From: an uncultured Pelagibacteraceae bacterium
Lineage (GTDB): Bacteria > Pseudomonadota > Alphaproteobacteria > Pelagibacterales > Pelagibacteraceae
Assembly: GCA_902605865.1 (NCBI GenBank)
Contig: CACLEJ010000003.1
Span: 1-64,000 of the forward strand
Length of the DNA: 64,000 nucleotides
Direction: 5' to 3'
Shown here: positions 17,865 to 28,661 of the stretch, piece by piece
How positions within the stretch are numbered: the stretch's first letter is position 1
Layout of the letters: every line of letters begins with the position of its first letter
Notes under the pieces: generated by a model
Told to the model about the DNA's origin: nothing
Seen by the model: only the letters and a program-made list of their open reading frames with translations
The model's database searches: none
Position numbers and translations under genes: made by a program

Positions 17865-19237
17865 TGTCTGAAACAAAACCAAGTTGGGTAGATTCATTAT
17901 TAGTTTATAAAGATATTAGAATGTTAAGAATATTGCTTCTAGGAGCAATAAGTGGTTTTCCATGGGTATTAATTGCAAGTAGCTTAAGTCTTTGGCTAAA
18001 GGAAGAGGGATTAAGTAGATCAACAATTGGCTGGGCAGGATTAATATTTGGAGTGTATGCATTTAATTATCTATGGGCTCCAATAATTGACAGAGTACAA
18101 ATTCCATTTTTAACAAAAAAATTAGGGCATAGACGCGGATGGATTGTATTAATGCAATTAATTATTTTACTAAGCTTAATAGTTTGGAGTTTTATAAATC
18201 CCACCCAAAACCTAGCACTTTTAATTAGTGTTGGATTAGTAATTGCTATTGCCTCTGCTACTCAAGATATTACTGTTGATGCACTAAGAATTGAACAGAT
18301 TAATTCAAATGAAGGAAAATCTATGGCTGCTGGAGCTGCTATGGCAGTTGTTGGATGGTGGACAGGGTATAAATTAGGAGGTGTTGTAGCATTATTTACT
18401 GCCGAATTTTTTGAAAACATGGGCGTAGCAGACTATTGGCAGGCTACTTTTTTAGTTTTAGGAATTTTAATTATTTTGATGAATATAGGTTTGATGTTTG
18501 TTCACGAAACAATTGATTTTAATAGAGTAAATAATCAAAAAGCAACAGATCAAATAATTAGAGATAAGCTTGGATCCAATAATATTATAACAAATTTTGT
18601 TGCTTATATTACAGGAACGATTGGTGGACCAATAATTAGTTTTTTCAAAAAAAATGGATTAGCAATTGCACTAGGAATTTTAGGTTTTGTATTTTTATTT
18701 AAGATCGGAGAAGCATTTTTAGGTCGGATGTCGATTGTTTTTTACAAGGAAATTGGTTTTTCTAAAGGTCAAATAGCTATTTATTCTAAAGGATTAGGAT
18801 GGATTACTACTGTAGTTTTCACTTTACTTGGTGGAATAATGGCAATGCGAGCTGGAACCATTAAAACAATGTTTTTTGCCGGCGGTTTAATGGCTCTAAC
18901 AAATCTTATCTTTGCAGTTTTAGCTTGGACAGGTAAATCTGAAATTTTATTTGCAATAGCTGTAATTGCAGATGACATAACTGCAGCATTCGCTACTGTT
19001 GCATTTGTTGCCTTTATATCATTGTTAGTGGATAGAACCTATACAGCCACTCAATATGCATTATTAGCATCAATTGGGACAGCTGGAAGAACAACTCTTG
19101 CCTCATCGTCAGGAGCGTTGGTAGATTGGTTAAATGGAGACTGGGGTACTTTTTTTGTAATAACAACTGTTATGGTGATACCTTCACTAATTTGTCTTTG
19201 GTTTATAAGGAATAAAGTAAAAATCGGTGCAAAATAG
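17864..19237 (+). CDS. MFS permease, AmpG-like
   Basis: A 457-residue major facilitator protein with about twelve to fourteen membrane segments. ATQDITVDALRIEQ (MFS motif region) and the AmpG-style N-terminus (RILLLGAISGFPWVLIASSLSLWLKEEG) support membership of the AmpG/PAT family, which imports anhydro-muropeptides or exports/imports acetyl-CoA. I chose ATG 17864 rather than an upstream TTG at 17849. It overlaps the trkH stop as TAATG, and GGAG at 17851-17854 sits nine bases before it. The neighbouring peptidase gene favours muropeptide uptake, but that is inference. Confidence 0.8.
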   Translation: MSETKPSWVDSLLVYKDIRMLRILLLGAISGFPWVLIASSLSLWLKEEGLSRSTIGWAGLIFGVYAFNYLWAPIIDRVQIPFLTKKLGHRRGWIVLMQLIILLSLIVWSFINPTQNLALLISVGLVIAIASATQDITVDALRIEQINSNEGKSMAAGAAMAVVGWWTGYKLGGVVALFTAEFFENMGVADYWQATFLVLGILIILMNIGLMFVHETIDFNRVNNQKATDQIIRDKLGSNNIITNFVAYITGTIGGPIISFFKKNGLAIALGILGFVFLFKIGEAFLGRMSIVFYKEIGFSKGQIAIYSKGLGWITTVVFTLLGGIMAMRAGTIKTMFFAGGLMALTNLIFAVLAWTGKSEILFAIAVIADDITAAFATVAFVAFISLLVDRTYTATQYALLASIGTAGRTTLASSSGALVDWLNGDWGTFFVITTVMVIPSLICLWFIRNKVKIGAK

Positions 19238-19973
19238 CTTTTTTTGCAGAAATTCATACTTGAACGTATATGAGTTAGCATCAAAAAAATCTAATATAAG
19301 CACTCAATTATTATACGGTGAAAAATTTAAAGTAATCAAAAAAAATAAAAATTTTTTAAAGATCAAAACTGACTTTGATCATTATGTAGGTTTTATAAAA
19401 GTTGGAAAGTTTAAAAAAAGATTAGATAAGACGTATAAAGTTAGTGTATTAAAATCTAAAATTTATTCAAAACCTAAAAGTAAATTTGGTACAAAAAAAT
19501 ACCTTCCTTTTTCATCAGAAATTGAAATTTTAAATAAAAATAATAATTTTGTCATGTTTGAAAAAAACAAATGGATTAGATTTAATGAATTAGAAACTGT
19601 AAAAAAACAAAATAAAGATTTTACAAAAATATTTAAACTTTTTTTAAATTGCAAATATAAGTGGGGTGGGAAAAGTTTTGATGGTATTGACTGCTCTGCT
19701 TTATTACAAATATTTTATAAATTTAATAATAAATTTTTTCCAAGAGATACGATTGATCAGGTTAAGATTAAAAAAGGAACTGTACAAAAAAAAATTTTCA
19801 AAAAGGGGGATATTATTTTTTGGAAAGGACATGTAGCAATTTGTTTGAATTCTAAAAATTTAATTCATGCATATGGACCAAGAAAAAAAGTTTTAATAAT
19901 GCCAATTAATAAAACTATTAAAATAATTGAGAAAACTGCAAATTTAAAAGTAGCAAAAGTTGTATCTATTTAA
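19227..19973 (+). CDS. SH3-domain NlpC/P60 cysteine peptidase, probably cytoplasmic
   Basis: A 248-residue protein. Residues 10-120 look like two bacterial SH3-type barrels (NVYELASKKS, then VSVLKSKIYSKPKSKFG). The catalytic NlpC/P60 domain has Cys156 in DGIDCSALLQ, His202 in KGHVAIC and a third polar residue at His214 in LIHAYGP. Such enzymes cut gamma-D-Glu to diamino-acid bonds in peptidoglycan peptides. No signal peptide is visible, which fits a cytosolic YkfC-like recycling role. The start is GTG 19227, overlapping the permease gene by 11 bases. Its end overlaps the convergent tyrA by 4 bases. Confidence 0.86.
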   Translation: MQNSFFCRNSYLNVYELASKKSNISTQLLYGEKFKVIKKNKNFLKIKTDFDHYVGFIKVGKFKKRLDKTYKVSVLKSKIYSKPKSKFGTKKYLPFSSEIEILNKNNNFVMFEKNKWIRFNELETVKKQNKDFTKIFKLFLNCKYKWGGKSFDGIDCSALLQIFYKFNNKFFPRDTIDQVKIKKGTVQKKIFKKGDIIFWKGHVAICLNSKNLIHAYGPRKKVLIMPINKTIKIIEKTANLKVAKVVSI

Positions 19974-20869
19974 TCTTGGTCTCTTCCAAAATCTGGTTTT
20001 GCTATATCTTGTTTTAAACTTAGTATCTGCTGTCTTACTTTTTTTGAATTAATTAATTTCTTTCTTAAAGTCTTATCATCTAAATTTTTTATATTTTTCT
20101 TAAAGGAATTTAAATTATTAATAAATAAGTTTATTGCACTAACTATATTTCTTTTATTATTAAAAAAGATATCTCTCCACATTATTTCATTGGATGCGGC
20201 TATCCTTGAAAAATCTCTTAATCCTCCCGCACTAAACCTTATGATATTTTTTTTTTGTTTTTTTTGAAAGTCTTGTGCAGTTTTAATTAGGTTATAAGCG
20301 ATTAAATGAGGCAAATGACTTGTTATTGAAAAAATTTTATCATGAATTTTTGCATCCATAATAATTACATTTGAACCTAATTTTTTCCAAAATTTCAATA
20401 ATTTGCTTTGTTTTATTTTATTTTTATCACTTACTACAACACACCATTTATTTACAAAAAGATTTTTAGTTCCATGCTCAGGTCCACTTACTTCTGAACC
20501 TGATATTGGGTGACTAGTTATCCAATCAAGAGATTTTGATAGTTTTTTATTTTTAAGTTTTAATATATTTTCTTTAGTTGAGCCCACATCAGTAATTAAG
20601 CAATTTTTATTCAAATACTTGTTTAAATTAGGAATAATTTTCTCATATTCACTCATTGGGGTTGATAGCACTACAAGATCTACATCAGATAATTTATCAT
20701 CCAGTTTTTTAAGAATTCTTATTTTATTATCAATTTTTTTTATTTTTCTAATATTTTTTTTTGATTTTTCGAAAACAAAATAATGTTTAGATATTTTTTT
20801 AGTTATCGAACCTCGTAATATTGAAGACCCTATAAGTCCACAACCAATAATTAAAATTTTTTTAAACAT
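19970..20869 (-). CDS. tyrA: Prephenate/arogenate (cyclohexadienyl) dehydrogenase
   Basis: The 299-residue protein begins with the NAD(P)-binding loop GCGLIGSS (9-16) and contains STPMSEYEKI, TDVGSTKENI, SHPISGSEVSGPEHG and ITSHLPHLIAY, all typical of TyrA/TyrC-type dehydrogenases of tyrosine synthesis. No chorismate mutase or ACT domain is attached. The start overlaps the end of hisC by 8 bases. The hisC-tyrA pair next to metX is a common alphaproteobacterial order, and the aminotransferase may serve aromatic as well as histidine synthesis. Prephenate versus arogenate preference cannot be read from sequence. Confidence 0.9.
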   Translation of the reverse strand: MFKKILIIGCGLIGSSILRGSITKKISKHYFVFEKSKKNIRKIKKIDNKIRILKKLDDKLSDVDLVVLSTPMSEYEKIIPNLNKYLNKNCLITDVGSTKENILKLKNKKLSKSLDWITSHPISGSEVSGPEHGTKNLFVNKWCVVVSDKNKIKQSKLLKFWKKLGSNVIIMDAKIHDKIFSITSHLPHLIAYNLIKTAQDFQKKQKKNIIRFSAGGLRDFSRIAASNEIMWRDIFFNNKRNIVSAINLFINNLNSFKKNIKNLDDKTLRKKLINSKKVRQQILSLKQDIAKPDFGRDQD

Positions 20870-21947
20870 TTTTGAAAATATTTTTCAATTTATCGAGCAA
20901 TAGTTTATTTTCGTAATTATTTCCTATAGTAAGTCTAAGGCAATTTTTAATTCCATATGAATTCATCTCTCTTAAAATTATTCCTGAAGCTTCAAGTTTT
21001 TTTTCTACAAAGTTAGCAGAAAGTTTACAATTCTTAAAATTTAAAAGAAAAAAATTTGGCCCAATATCGTTTGTCTTAATATTATATAAATTCAATGTCT
21101 TTTGTATTTTTTTTGCCCAATATAAATTATGTTTTACAGACCTTTTTATAAAACTTTGATCTTTTAAAGATTCAATAGCACATACCTGGGCTATTTTATT
21201 AACATTAAATGGTGGTTTGATTTTATACAGAGCTTCTACTATTTTTTTACTTCCATATCCCCATCCAACTCTTAAAGAAGCGAGTCCATAAATTTTAGAA
21301 AAAGTTCTCAAAATAAAAACATTACTTTTATTTTTAAAAATCTCTAAACCTGATTTATAATCTTTGTTAAGGATGTATTCAAAATAAGCATCATCAACAA
21401 CAAGTAAAATTTTTTTATTTAAACGCTTTCTTAATTCTAATAACTGTTTTTTAGAAATATATGTACCTGTAGGATTATTAGGATTAGCTAAAAATACAAT
21501 TTTGGTCTTGTTTGATACTTTTTTTAAAATTTCATTATTTGATACTTTAAAATTTTTTTCTTTAGAAAATACAACCTTAGCTCCCACTATTTGCGCATAA
21601 ATTCTGTACATTAAAAAACTAAACTCTGGTACAATTACCTGATCCCCTTTGTTTAAAAATAGTTGGCATATCATTTGAATAATTTCATCGGATCCAGATC
21701 CACAAATTATTTGGTTTTGATTACAATTATATTTTTTTGAAATTATAGAAGTTAAATCTCTAAATTTTCCGTCTGGATATTTGGAGATATTGTCATTAAA
21801 TTTTTTTATTACCTTTTTAGCATTATTGCTCATACCTAAGGCGGATTCATTTGCTGATAATTTAATTATTTTTTTTTTTTTACTTAAAAAAGATCTTCCT
21901 GGTTTATAAGCTTGTAGGGTTATTTTTCTAAATGTTGGGGTATTCAT
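20862..21947 (-). CDS. hisC: Histidinol-phosphate aminotransferase (HisC family)
   Basis: A 361-residue class I/II PLP aminotransferase. The PLP lysine is Lys218 in LRTFSKIYGLASLRVGW. NPNNPTG lies at 155-161, DDAYFEY at 185-191 and GSGSDEII at 83-90. HisC converts imidazole-acetol phosphate to histidinol phosphate. Homologues beside tyrA can also transaminate aromatic precursors. Codons for residues 23-27 contain an uninterrupted A13 tract (21869-21881), an unusual place for replication or transcription slippage. It is divergent from the riboswitch-controlled metX. Confidence 0.92.
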   Translation of the reverse strand: MNTPTFRKITLQAYKPGRSFLSKKKKIIKLSANESALGMSNNAKKVIKKFNDNISKYPDGKFRDLTSIISKKYNCNQNQIICGSGSDEIIQMICQLFLNKGDQVIVPEFSFLMYRIYAQIVGAKVVFSKEKNFKVSNNEILKKVSNKTKIVFLANPNNPTGTYISKKQLLELRKRLNKKILLVVDDAYFEYILNKDYKSGLEIFKNKSNVFILRTFSKIYGLASLRVGWGYGSKKIVEALYKIKPPFNVNKIAQVCAIESLKDQSFIKRSVKHNLYWAKKIQKTLNLYNIKTNDIGPNFFLLNFKNCKLSANFVEKKLEASGIILREMNSYGIKNCLRLTIGNNYENKLLLDKLKNIFKNV

Positions 21948-22011
21948 GATGCTAATTTTTATTAATAAATAGTCAGATAATTAGATAATACAATCAATAA
22001 TTCAAAAAAAA

Positions 22012-22038
22012 TTGACATCCAAAAAGCTATCTTATAAA
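22012..22038 (+). promoter_or_regulatory. Probable sigma-70 promoter for metX
   Basis: TTGACA at 22012-22017 (a perfect -35) is followed after 15 bases by TATAAA at 22033-22038. A transcript starting near 22045 would begin right at the SAM-II aptamer. The spacer is slightly shorter than the usual 17. Confidence 0.55.
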
Positions 22039-22044
22039 ACGTTT

Positions 22045-22098
22045 CTGCGCTGATTTAACTGAATTGCGAGCGCTATAAAAAACCTGCTAAATAAGTTT
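22045..22098 (+). ncRNA. SAM-II riboswitch
   Basis: The sequence fits the SAM-II pattern GCGC-TGATTTAAC..ATTGC..GCGC..GCTAA..AGTT. Stem P1 pairs 22047-22050 with 22070-22073 (GCGC/GCGC). The loop AACT (22057-22060) can pair with AGTT (22094-22097), forming the defining pseudoknot; the family consensus uses a C/G pair here, so the T/A change looks compensatory. The conserved GCTAA lies at 22086-22090. SAM-II RNAs bind S-adenosylmethionine and repress methionine genes in alphaproteobacteria. Here it lies 50 bases upstream of metX. A T7 run begins at 22096, inside the pseudoknot strand. Confidence 0.88.
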
Positions 22099-22147
22099 TT
22101 TTCTCACAATTCATTTCAGCAAAAATATTATTGGTAATTTTGGTAAA

Positions 22148-23263
22148 ATGAAAAGTATAACAATTAAACAACCTCTTAAACTCGATTGTGGAAAAGAAAT
22201 ATCAAATTTTCCATTAGCTTATGAGACTTATGGAAATCTCAATGAAAAAAAAGATAATGCCATATTGGTTTTTCATGCTTTGACTGGAGATCAGTTTGCT
22301 TCAGGCATAAACCCTGTGACAAATAAAGAGGGTTGGTGGAATTATGCAGTTGGCCCAGGAAAGGCATTTGATACTGATAAATTTTTCGTAATTTGTGCAA
22401 ATGTAATTGGCGGATGCATGGGATCATATGGACCAGGAACTATTGATCCTTCGACTAACAAACCTATCGGAACAAATTTTCCAGTTATTACAATAAACGA
22501 TATGGTTAATGCCCAATATAATCTTTTGGATCACTTCAAGATAGAAAAATTATTTGTAGTAGCTGGTGGTTCTATGGGTGGAATGCAAGTATTACAATTT
22601 GTATCAAATTTTCCGAACAAGGCTAAGGTTGCCTTGCCAATTGCTTGTACAGCTAGTCACTCAGCACAAAATATTGCTTTCAATGAACTTGGAAGACAAG
22701 CAATTATGTCAGATATTAATTGGAAAGACGGTCTATATGACGGTAAGACATTTAATCCAGACAAAGGTTTGGCTGTAGCTAGAATGGCAGCACATATTAC
22801 ATATTTATCAAAAAAAGGATTACAAGAAAAATTTGGTCGAAATCTACAAGAAAGATCTGATTTAAAATTTGGTTTTGATGCTGACTTTCAAATTGAGAGT
22901 TATTTAAGATATCAAGGCTCTGTGTTTGTGGATAGATTTGATGCAAATAGTTACTTATATATTACAAGAGCAATGGACTACTTTGATTTGACTAAACAAC
23001 ATGGTGGGAATCTTTCTAAAGCTTTTAAAGATAGTAAGACAAAGTTTTTCATTATTTCATTTACTTCGGATTGGTTATATCCAACTTCTGAAAATAAAGA
23101 CATTGTAATAGCACTAAATGCTATAGGAGCTGATGTTGGTTTTGTAGAAATTAAAACTGACAAAGGTCACGATTCTTTTTTATTAGATGTGCCAGATTTT
23201 TTAAGCACTATTAAAAACTACTTAAACACTACTTATTTAAATATAAATGAAAGAAGAATTTAA
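22148..23263 (+). CDS. metX: Homoserine O-acetyltransferase/O-succinyltransferase
   Basis: A 371-residue alpha/beta hydrolase that activates homoserine for sulfur transfer in methionine synthesis. Nucleophile Ser142 lies in GGSMGGMQ, Asp308 in TSDWLYP and His341 in KGHDSFLLD, completing the triad. CANVIGGCMGSYGP (83-96) is typical of MetX. Acyl donor (acetyl versus succinyl) cannot be settled by eye. It lies behind a SAM-II riboswitch, so expression should fall when SAM is plentiful. It overlaps metW by 17 bases, the usual metX-metW pair. No strong Shine-Dalgarno sequence precedes the ATG. Confidence 0.94.
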   Translation: MKSITIKQPLKLDCGKEISNFPLAYETYGNLNEKKDNAILVFHALTGDQFASGINPVTNKEGWWNYAVGPGKAFDTDKFFVICANVIGGCMGSYGPGTIDPSTNKPIGTNFPVITINDMVNAQYNLLDHFKIEKLFVVAGGSMGGMQVLQFVSNFPNKAKVALPIACTASHSAQNIAFNELGRQAIMSDINWKDGLYDGKTFNPDKGLAVARMAAHITYLSKKGLQEKFGRNLQERSDLKFGFDADFQIESYLRYQGSVFVDRFDANSYLYITRAMDYFDLTKQHGGNLSKAFKDSKTKFFIISFTSDWLYPTSENKDIVIALNAIGADVGFVEIKTDKGHDSFLLDVPDFLSTIKNYLNTTYLNINERRI

Positions 23264-23843
23264 AGTTATATCAGAATTAATTGATGAAAAATCAAGAGTC
23301 CTAGACGTTGGATGTGGTGATGGAATTTTGATGGAATATTTATTAAAAAATAAAGTGGTAGATGTCAGAGGACTTGAAATTTCCAAAGAAAAAGTCAAAA
23401 AATGTTTATCAAATGGACTAGCTGTAGTTGAAGGTGATGCAGAGTATGACTTAAAACAATTTCCAGATTTATCTTTTGATTATGTGATTCTAAGTCAAAC
23501 ATTACAAGCTTTCATGAGTCCAGAGAATGTAATTAAAGATTTATTAAGAGTTGGTAAGAAAGTTATTGTAACCATTCCAAATTTTGGACATTGGAAAGTT
23601 AGATTAGATTTACTTTTTAAAGGAGAAATGCCAATTACTAAGAATTTGCCTTATGAATGGTATAATACTCCAAATTTACACATGTGTACAATTCAAGACT
23701 TTTATAATTTTTGCAATAATAAAGGGATCAATATTTTTAAAACAATTTCTTTAAATGGACAAAAAACTTCAAAAATTACATCTTCAAATTTGAAATTTAA
23801 AAATCTAATATCTGAGTTAGGTATTTTTTTACTAGAGAAATAA
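23247..23843 (+). CDS. metW: Methionine biosynthesis protein MetW
   Basis: A 198-residue methyltransferase-fold protein with the SAM-binding motif VLDVGCGDG (18-26), LEISKEKVKKC and the MetW-typical LSQTLQAF, IPNFGHWKVRLDLLFKGEMP and LPYEWYNTPNLH. MetW is encoded beside MetX in many proteobacteria and is needed for, or stimulates, homoserine acylation. A methyl-transfer reaction is not established. It overlaps metX and is followed after one base by gloB. Confidence 0.93.
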   Translation: MKEEFKVISELIDEKSRVLDVGCGDGILMEYLLKNKVVDVRGLEISKEKVKKCLSNGLAVVEGDAEYDLKQFPDLSFDYVILSQTLQAFMSPENVIKDLLRVGKKVIVTIPNFGHWKVRLDLLFKGEMPITKNLPYEWYNTPNLHMCTIQDFYNFCNNKGINIFKTISLNGQKTSKITSSNLKFKNLISELGIFLLEK

Positions 23844-23844
23844 T

Positions 23845-24525
23845 ATGAAAATAGAAATAATAAAATGTTTAGAGGATAATTTTTCATATTTATTAATTGA
23901 TGAAATTAATAGATCTGCTGTTGTGATAGATCCAAGCGAAGCAGAGCCTGTAATAAATAAAATTGAAAATCTCGACTTAAAATTAAAATTTATAATGAAC
24001 ACTCACCATCATTATGATCATGTTGGAGGCAATAAAGAGCTTAAAAAATTATATAATGCCAAGGTTATCGGTTTTGATCAGGACAAACACAGAATACCTG
24101 AAATAGATATATTGGTAAAAAATAATGAAATTTGGAAAGCTGGTATATTTGAAGCAAAAGTTTTTCATATTCCAGGACATACTTTAGGTCATGTATGTTT
24201 TTATTTTTTTAAAGAGAATGCATTATTTTCTGGAGATACATTGTTTTCATTAGGTTGTGGAAGAGTATTTGAGGGCACTCATGAAGAAATGTTTAATTCC
24301 TTACAGTTAATAAAGAGTTTACCTTTAGATACAGAAATTTATTGTGGACATGAATATACATTAAAAAATTCGGATTTTTGTTTAAAGTATGATTCAGATA
24401 ACAAGAGACTAATTTCAAAAATTGAGACAGTAAAAAATAAGTTAGCAAAAGGAATACCAACTATACCCTCTACTCTTGAAGAAGAACTACAAACCAATAT
24501 TTTTTTTAAGATCAAAAAACGTTAA
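23845..24525 (+). CDS. gloB: Hydroxyacylglutathione hydrolase (glyoxalase II)
   Basis: A 226-residue metallo-beta-lactamase-fold enzyme hydrolysing S-D-lactoylglutathione to D-lactate and glutathione. The binuclear metal site is complete: THHHYDHVGG with His54, His56, Asp58 and His59, then HIPGHTLGH, FSGDTLF and CGHEYT. The C-terminal substrate-binding domain is a little short compared with the roughly 250-residue norm. It follows metW by one base and probably shares the metX transcript. That pairing is positional, with no obvious metabolic link. Confidence 0.92.
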   Translation: MKIEIIKCLEDNFSYLLIDEINRSAVVIDPSEAEPVINKIENLDLKLKFIMNTHHHYDHVGGNKELKKLYNAKVIGFDQDKHRIPEIDILVKNNEIWKAGIFEAKVFHIPGHTLGHVCFYFFKENALFSGDTLFSLGCGRVFEGTHEEMFNSLQLIKSLPLDTEIYCGHEYTLKNSDFCLKYDSDNKRLISKIETVKNKLAKGIPTIPSTLEEELQTNIFFKIKKR

Positions 24526-24575
24526 AAACTTTTCAAAATTGAGAGATTTAAAGGATAATTTCTAACTTATTCAGC

Positions 24576-24603
24576 TTGACTAAAATAAGGCCCTGACTAT
24601 ATT
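24576..24603 (+). promoter_or_regulatory. Sigma-70 promoter for the rplU operon
   Basis: TTGACT at 24576-24581 and TATATT at 24598-24603 are separated by 16 bases. Transcription would start near 24610, leaving a leader of about 20 bases before rplU, with AGGA about 6 bases ahead of the ATG. That is too short for an autoregulatory L21 leader RNA. Confidence 0.6.
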
Positions 24604-24630
24604 GCTGATAATTAAAAATTAGGATCGTTA

Positions 24631-25041
24631 ATGTCATACGCAGTAATACAAACAGGTGGAAAACAGTACAAAGTCTCAGCTGGTGAAATAATAAAAGTAG
24701 AAAAATTAGCTGAGTCAAATCCAGCCTCTAAAGTAGAATTTAAAGAAATTTTAGCTTATGGAGATGATAAAAGTATTGAATTAGGTACACCAACTGTGGA
24801 TGGTGCTAAAGTTGAAGCTGATTTATTAAAAAATGGCAAAGAGAGAACTGTTCTTATTTTTAAAAAAAGAAGAAGAAAAAATTCAAGACGTAAAAACGGG
24901 CACAGACAACAGTATTCACTAATAAGAATTAACAAAATTTTTTCAAAAGATGGTAAAGTTTTATCAGAGGCTGAAAAAATGAAAAAAAAGGAAGTTGTAG
25001 TTAAAGAAGCTAAAGAAGAAAAAATTGAGGCTTCAAAATAA
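24631..25041 (+). CDS. rplU: Large ribosomal subunit protein bL21
   Basis: The 136 residues start MSYAVIQTGGKQYKVSAGE and contain GTPTVDGAKVEA and FKKRRRKNSRRKNGHRQQY, the L21 RNA-binding core. The core ends near residue 105. A charged Lys/Glu-rich tail follows (KEVVVKEAKEEKIEASK), as in many alphaproteobacterial L21 proteins. It is first in a long plus-strand run beginning with L27 and Obg, the conserved rplU-rpmA-obg order. Confidence 0.97.
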   Translation: MSYAVIQTGGKQYKVSAGEIIKVEKLAESNPASKVEFKEILAYGDDKSIELGTPTVDGAKVEADLLKNGKERTVLIFKKRRRKNSRRKNGHRQQYSLIRINKIFSKDGKVLSEAEKMKKKEVVVKEAKEEKIEASK

Positions 25042-25052
25042 ATAGGTAATTT

Positions 25053-25307
25053 ATGGCAACAAAAAAAGCTGGTGGATCATCGAGAAACGGAAGAGATAGT
25101 GCAGGCCGTAGACTAGGTGTAAAAAAATATGGTGGTGAATTAGTAATACCTGGAAATATTATTGTAAGACAAAGAGGCACTAAAATTTTTCCTGGAGAAA
25201 ATGTTGGAATGGGTAAAGACCATTCAATTTTTTCTGTTGTTAAAGGAAAAGTTGTTTTTAAAAAAAGCAAATCAGACAGAACTTACGTATCAGTAAAGCC
25301 TAATTAG
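25053..25307 (+). CDS. rpmA: Large ribosomal subunit protein bL27
   Basis: An 84-residue protein beginning [20 protein letters not shown], followed by LGVKKYGGE and [20 protein letters not shown]27's N-terminal tail reaches the peptidyl-transferase centre. No N-terminal cleavage extension is present, as expected outside Firmicutes. It lies 11 bases after rplU. Confidence 0.97.
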   Translation: MATKKAGGSSRNGRDSAGRRLGVKKYGGELVIPGNIIVRQRGTKIFPGENVGMGKDHSIFSVVKGKVVFKKSKSDRTYVSVKPN

Positions 25308-25322
25308 TAGACAGCTAATTAA

Positions 25323-27413
<2,091 letters not shown>

Positions 27414-27417
<4 letters not shown>

Positions 27418-28661
27418 GTAAAAACTTAGAAAAAATTGGTACAAATGCGAAAATTGCTTTTCAAAACAAAATAAGTAATAAAAAAAAAAATAAAGTATTA
27501 AATTATTACATTCAACTTATTAAAAAAAACCAAAATAAAATTTTAGTTGAAAACACAAAAGATATAAAAATAGCCAAATCTAAAAAACTTAAAGAAAATT
27601 TAATTAAAAGACTTGCTCTTAATAATGACAAAATAAGCTCAATTATTAAATCAATTGAAACTATTGCAAAATTTAAGGATCCAGTAGATGTTGATATAGA
27701 AACCTGGAAAAGACCAAACGGTTTAAAAATAAAGAAAGTATCAATTCCGATTGGTATTATTGGTGTAATTTATGAAAGTAGACCAAATGTAACTTCGGAT
27801 GTATCTACACTTTGTTTTAAATCTGGGAACTGCGTAATATTAAGAGGAGGATCAGAGGCTTACTTTAGTAATAAAATTTTAGCTAATCTTTTTAGAAAAT
27901 CATTAGAAAATTACAAAATAAATAAGAATTTTGTTCAGTTTATAGAGAATAAAAATAGAAAACTGGTCGACTACATGCTGTCAAAAATGTCAAAATATAT
28001 AGATGTTATTATTCCAAGAGGTGGAAAGAGTCTTGTAAAAAAAGTTCAAGATTTTTCCTCTGTTCCTGTAATTGGACACCTTGAAGGTATGTGTCATACA
28101 TATATTGATAAAGATGCAAATCTTTCAATGGCAAAAAAAATATTAATAAATGCTAAATTACGTAATACTAGTATTTGTGGAGCTACCGAGACACTTTTAA
28201 TACATAAAAATAAATCAAAAAATGTAAATGAGATATTAAATGAACTAACTGAAAGAGGTTGTTCTATTTATGCTGATAGAAAAATTTCTAAATTGTTTAA
28301 CGGAAATTCAAAATTAGCAAATAATAAAACATGGTCGAAGGAACATTTATCTGCAAAAATTTCTGTTAAATTAGTGAACAATATTAATGATGCAGTAAAC
28401 CATATTAATAAATATGGAACAATGCATACTGATGCGATAATTACGAATAATAAAATTTCTGCAAAATATTTTATAAAAAATATTAAAAGTTCAATCGCTA
28501 TTCACAATTCTTCAACTCAGTATGCTGATGGAGGAGAATTTGGTTTTGGAGGGGAGGTTGGAATTTCAACAAACAAACTTCCACCAAGAGGTCCTGTTGG
28601 ACTAAACCAGCTAGTTAGTTACAAATATGAGATATATGGATCTGGACAAACAAGAAAATAA
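27414..28661 (+). CDS. proA: Glutamate-5-semialdehyde dehydrogenase (gamma-glutamyl phosphate reductase)
   Basis: A 415-residue aldehyde-dehydrogenase-fold reductase, the second step of proline synthesis. Landmarks are IGVIYESRPNVTSDV, CVILRGGSEA, VIIPRGGKSL, VPVIGHLEGMCH and the catalytic cysteine in NTSICGATETLL. It ends with GGEFGFGGEVGISTNKLPPRGPVGL. Length is normal. The N-terminus is very Lys/Asn-rich and its codons contain an A10 run near 27480. It overlaps proB by 4 bases and nadD by 26 to 35 bases, depending on the nadD start. Confidence 0.96.

Noticed and set aside
24526-24630. Possible L21 leader RNA before rplU
   Set aside because: A good promoter at 24576-24603 leaves only about 20 bases of leader, too short for the structured leader.
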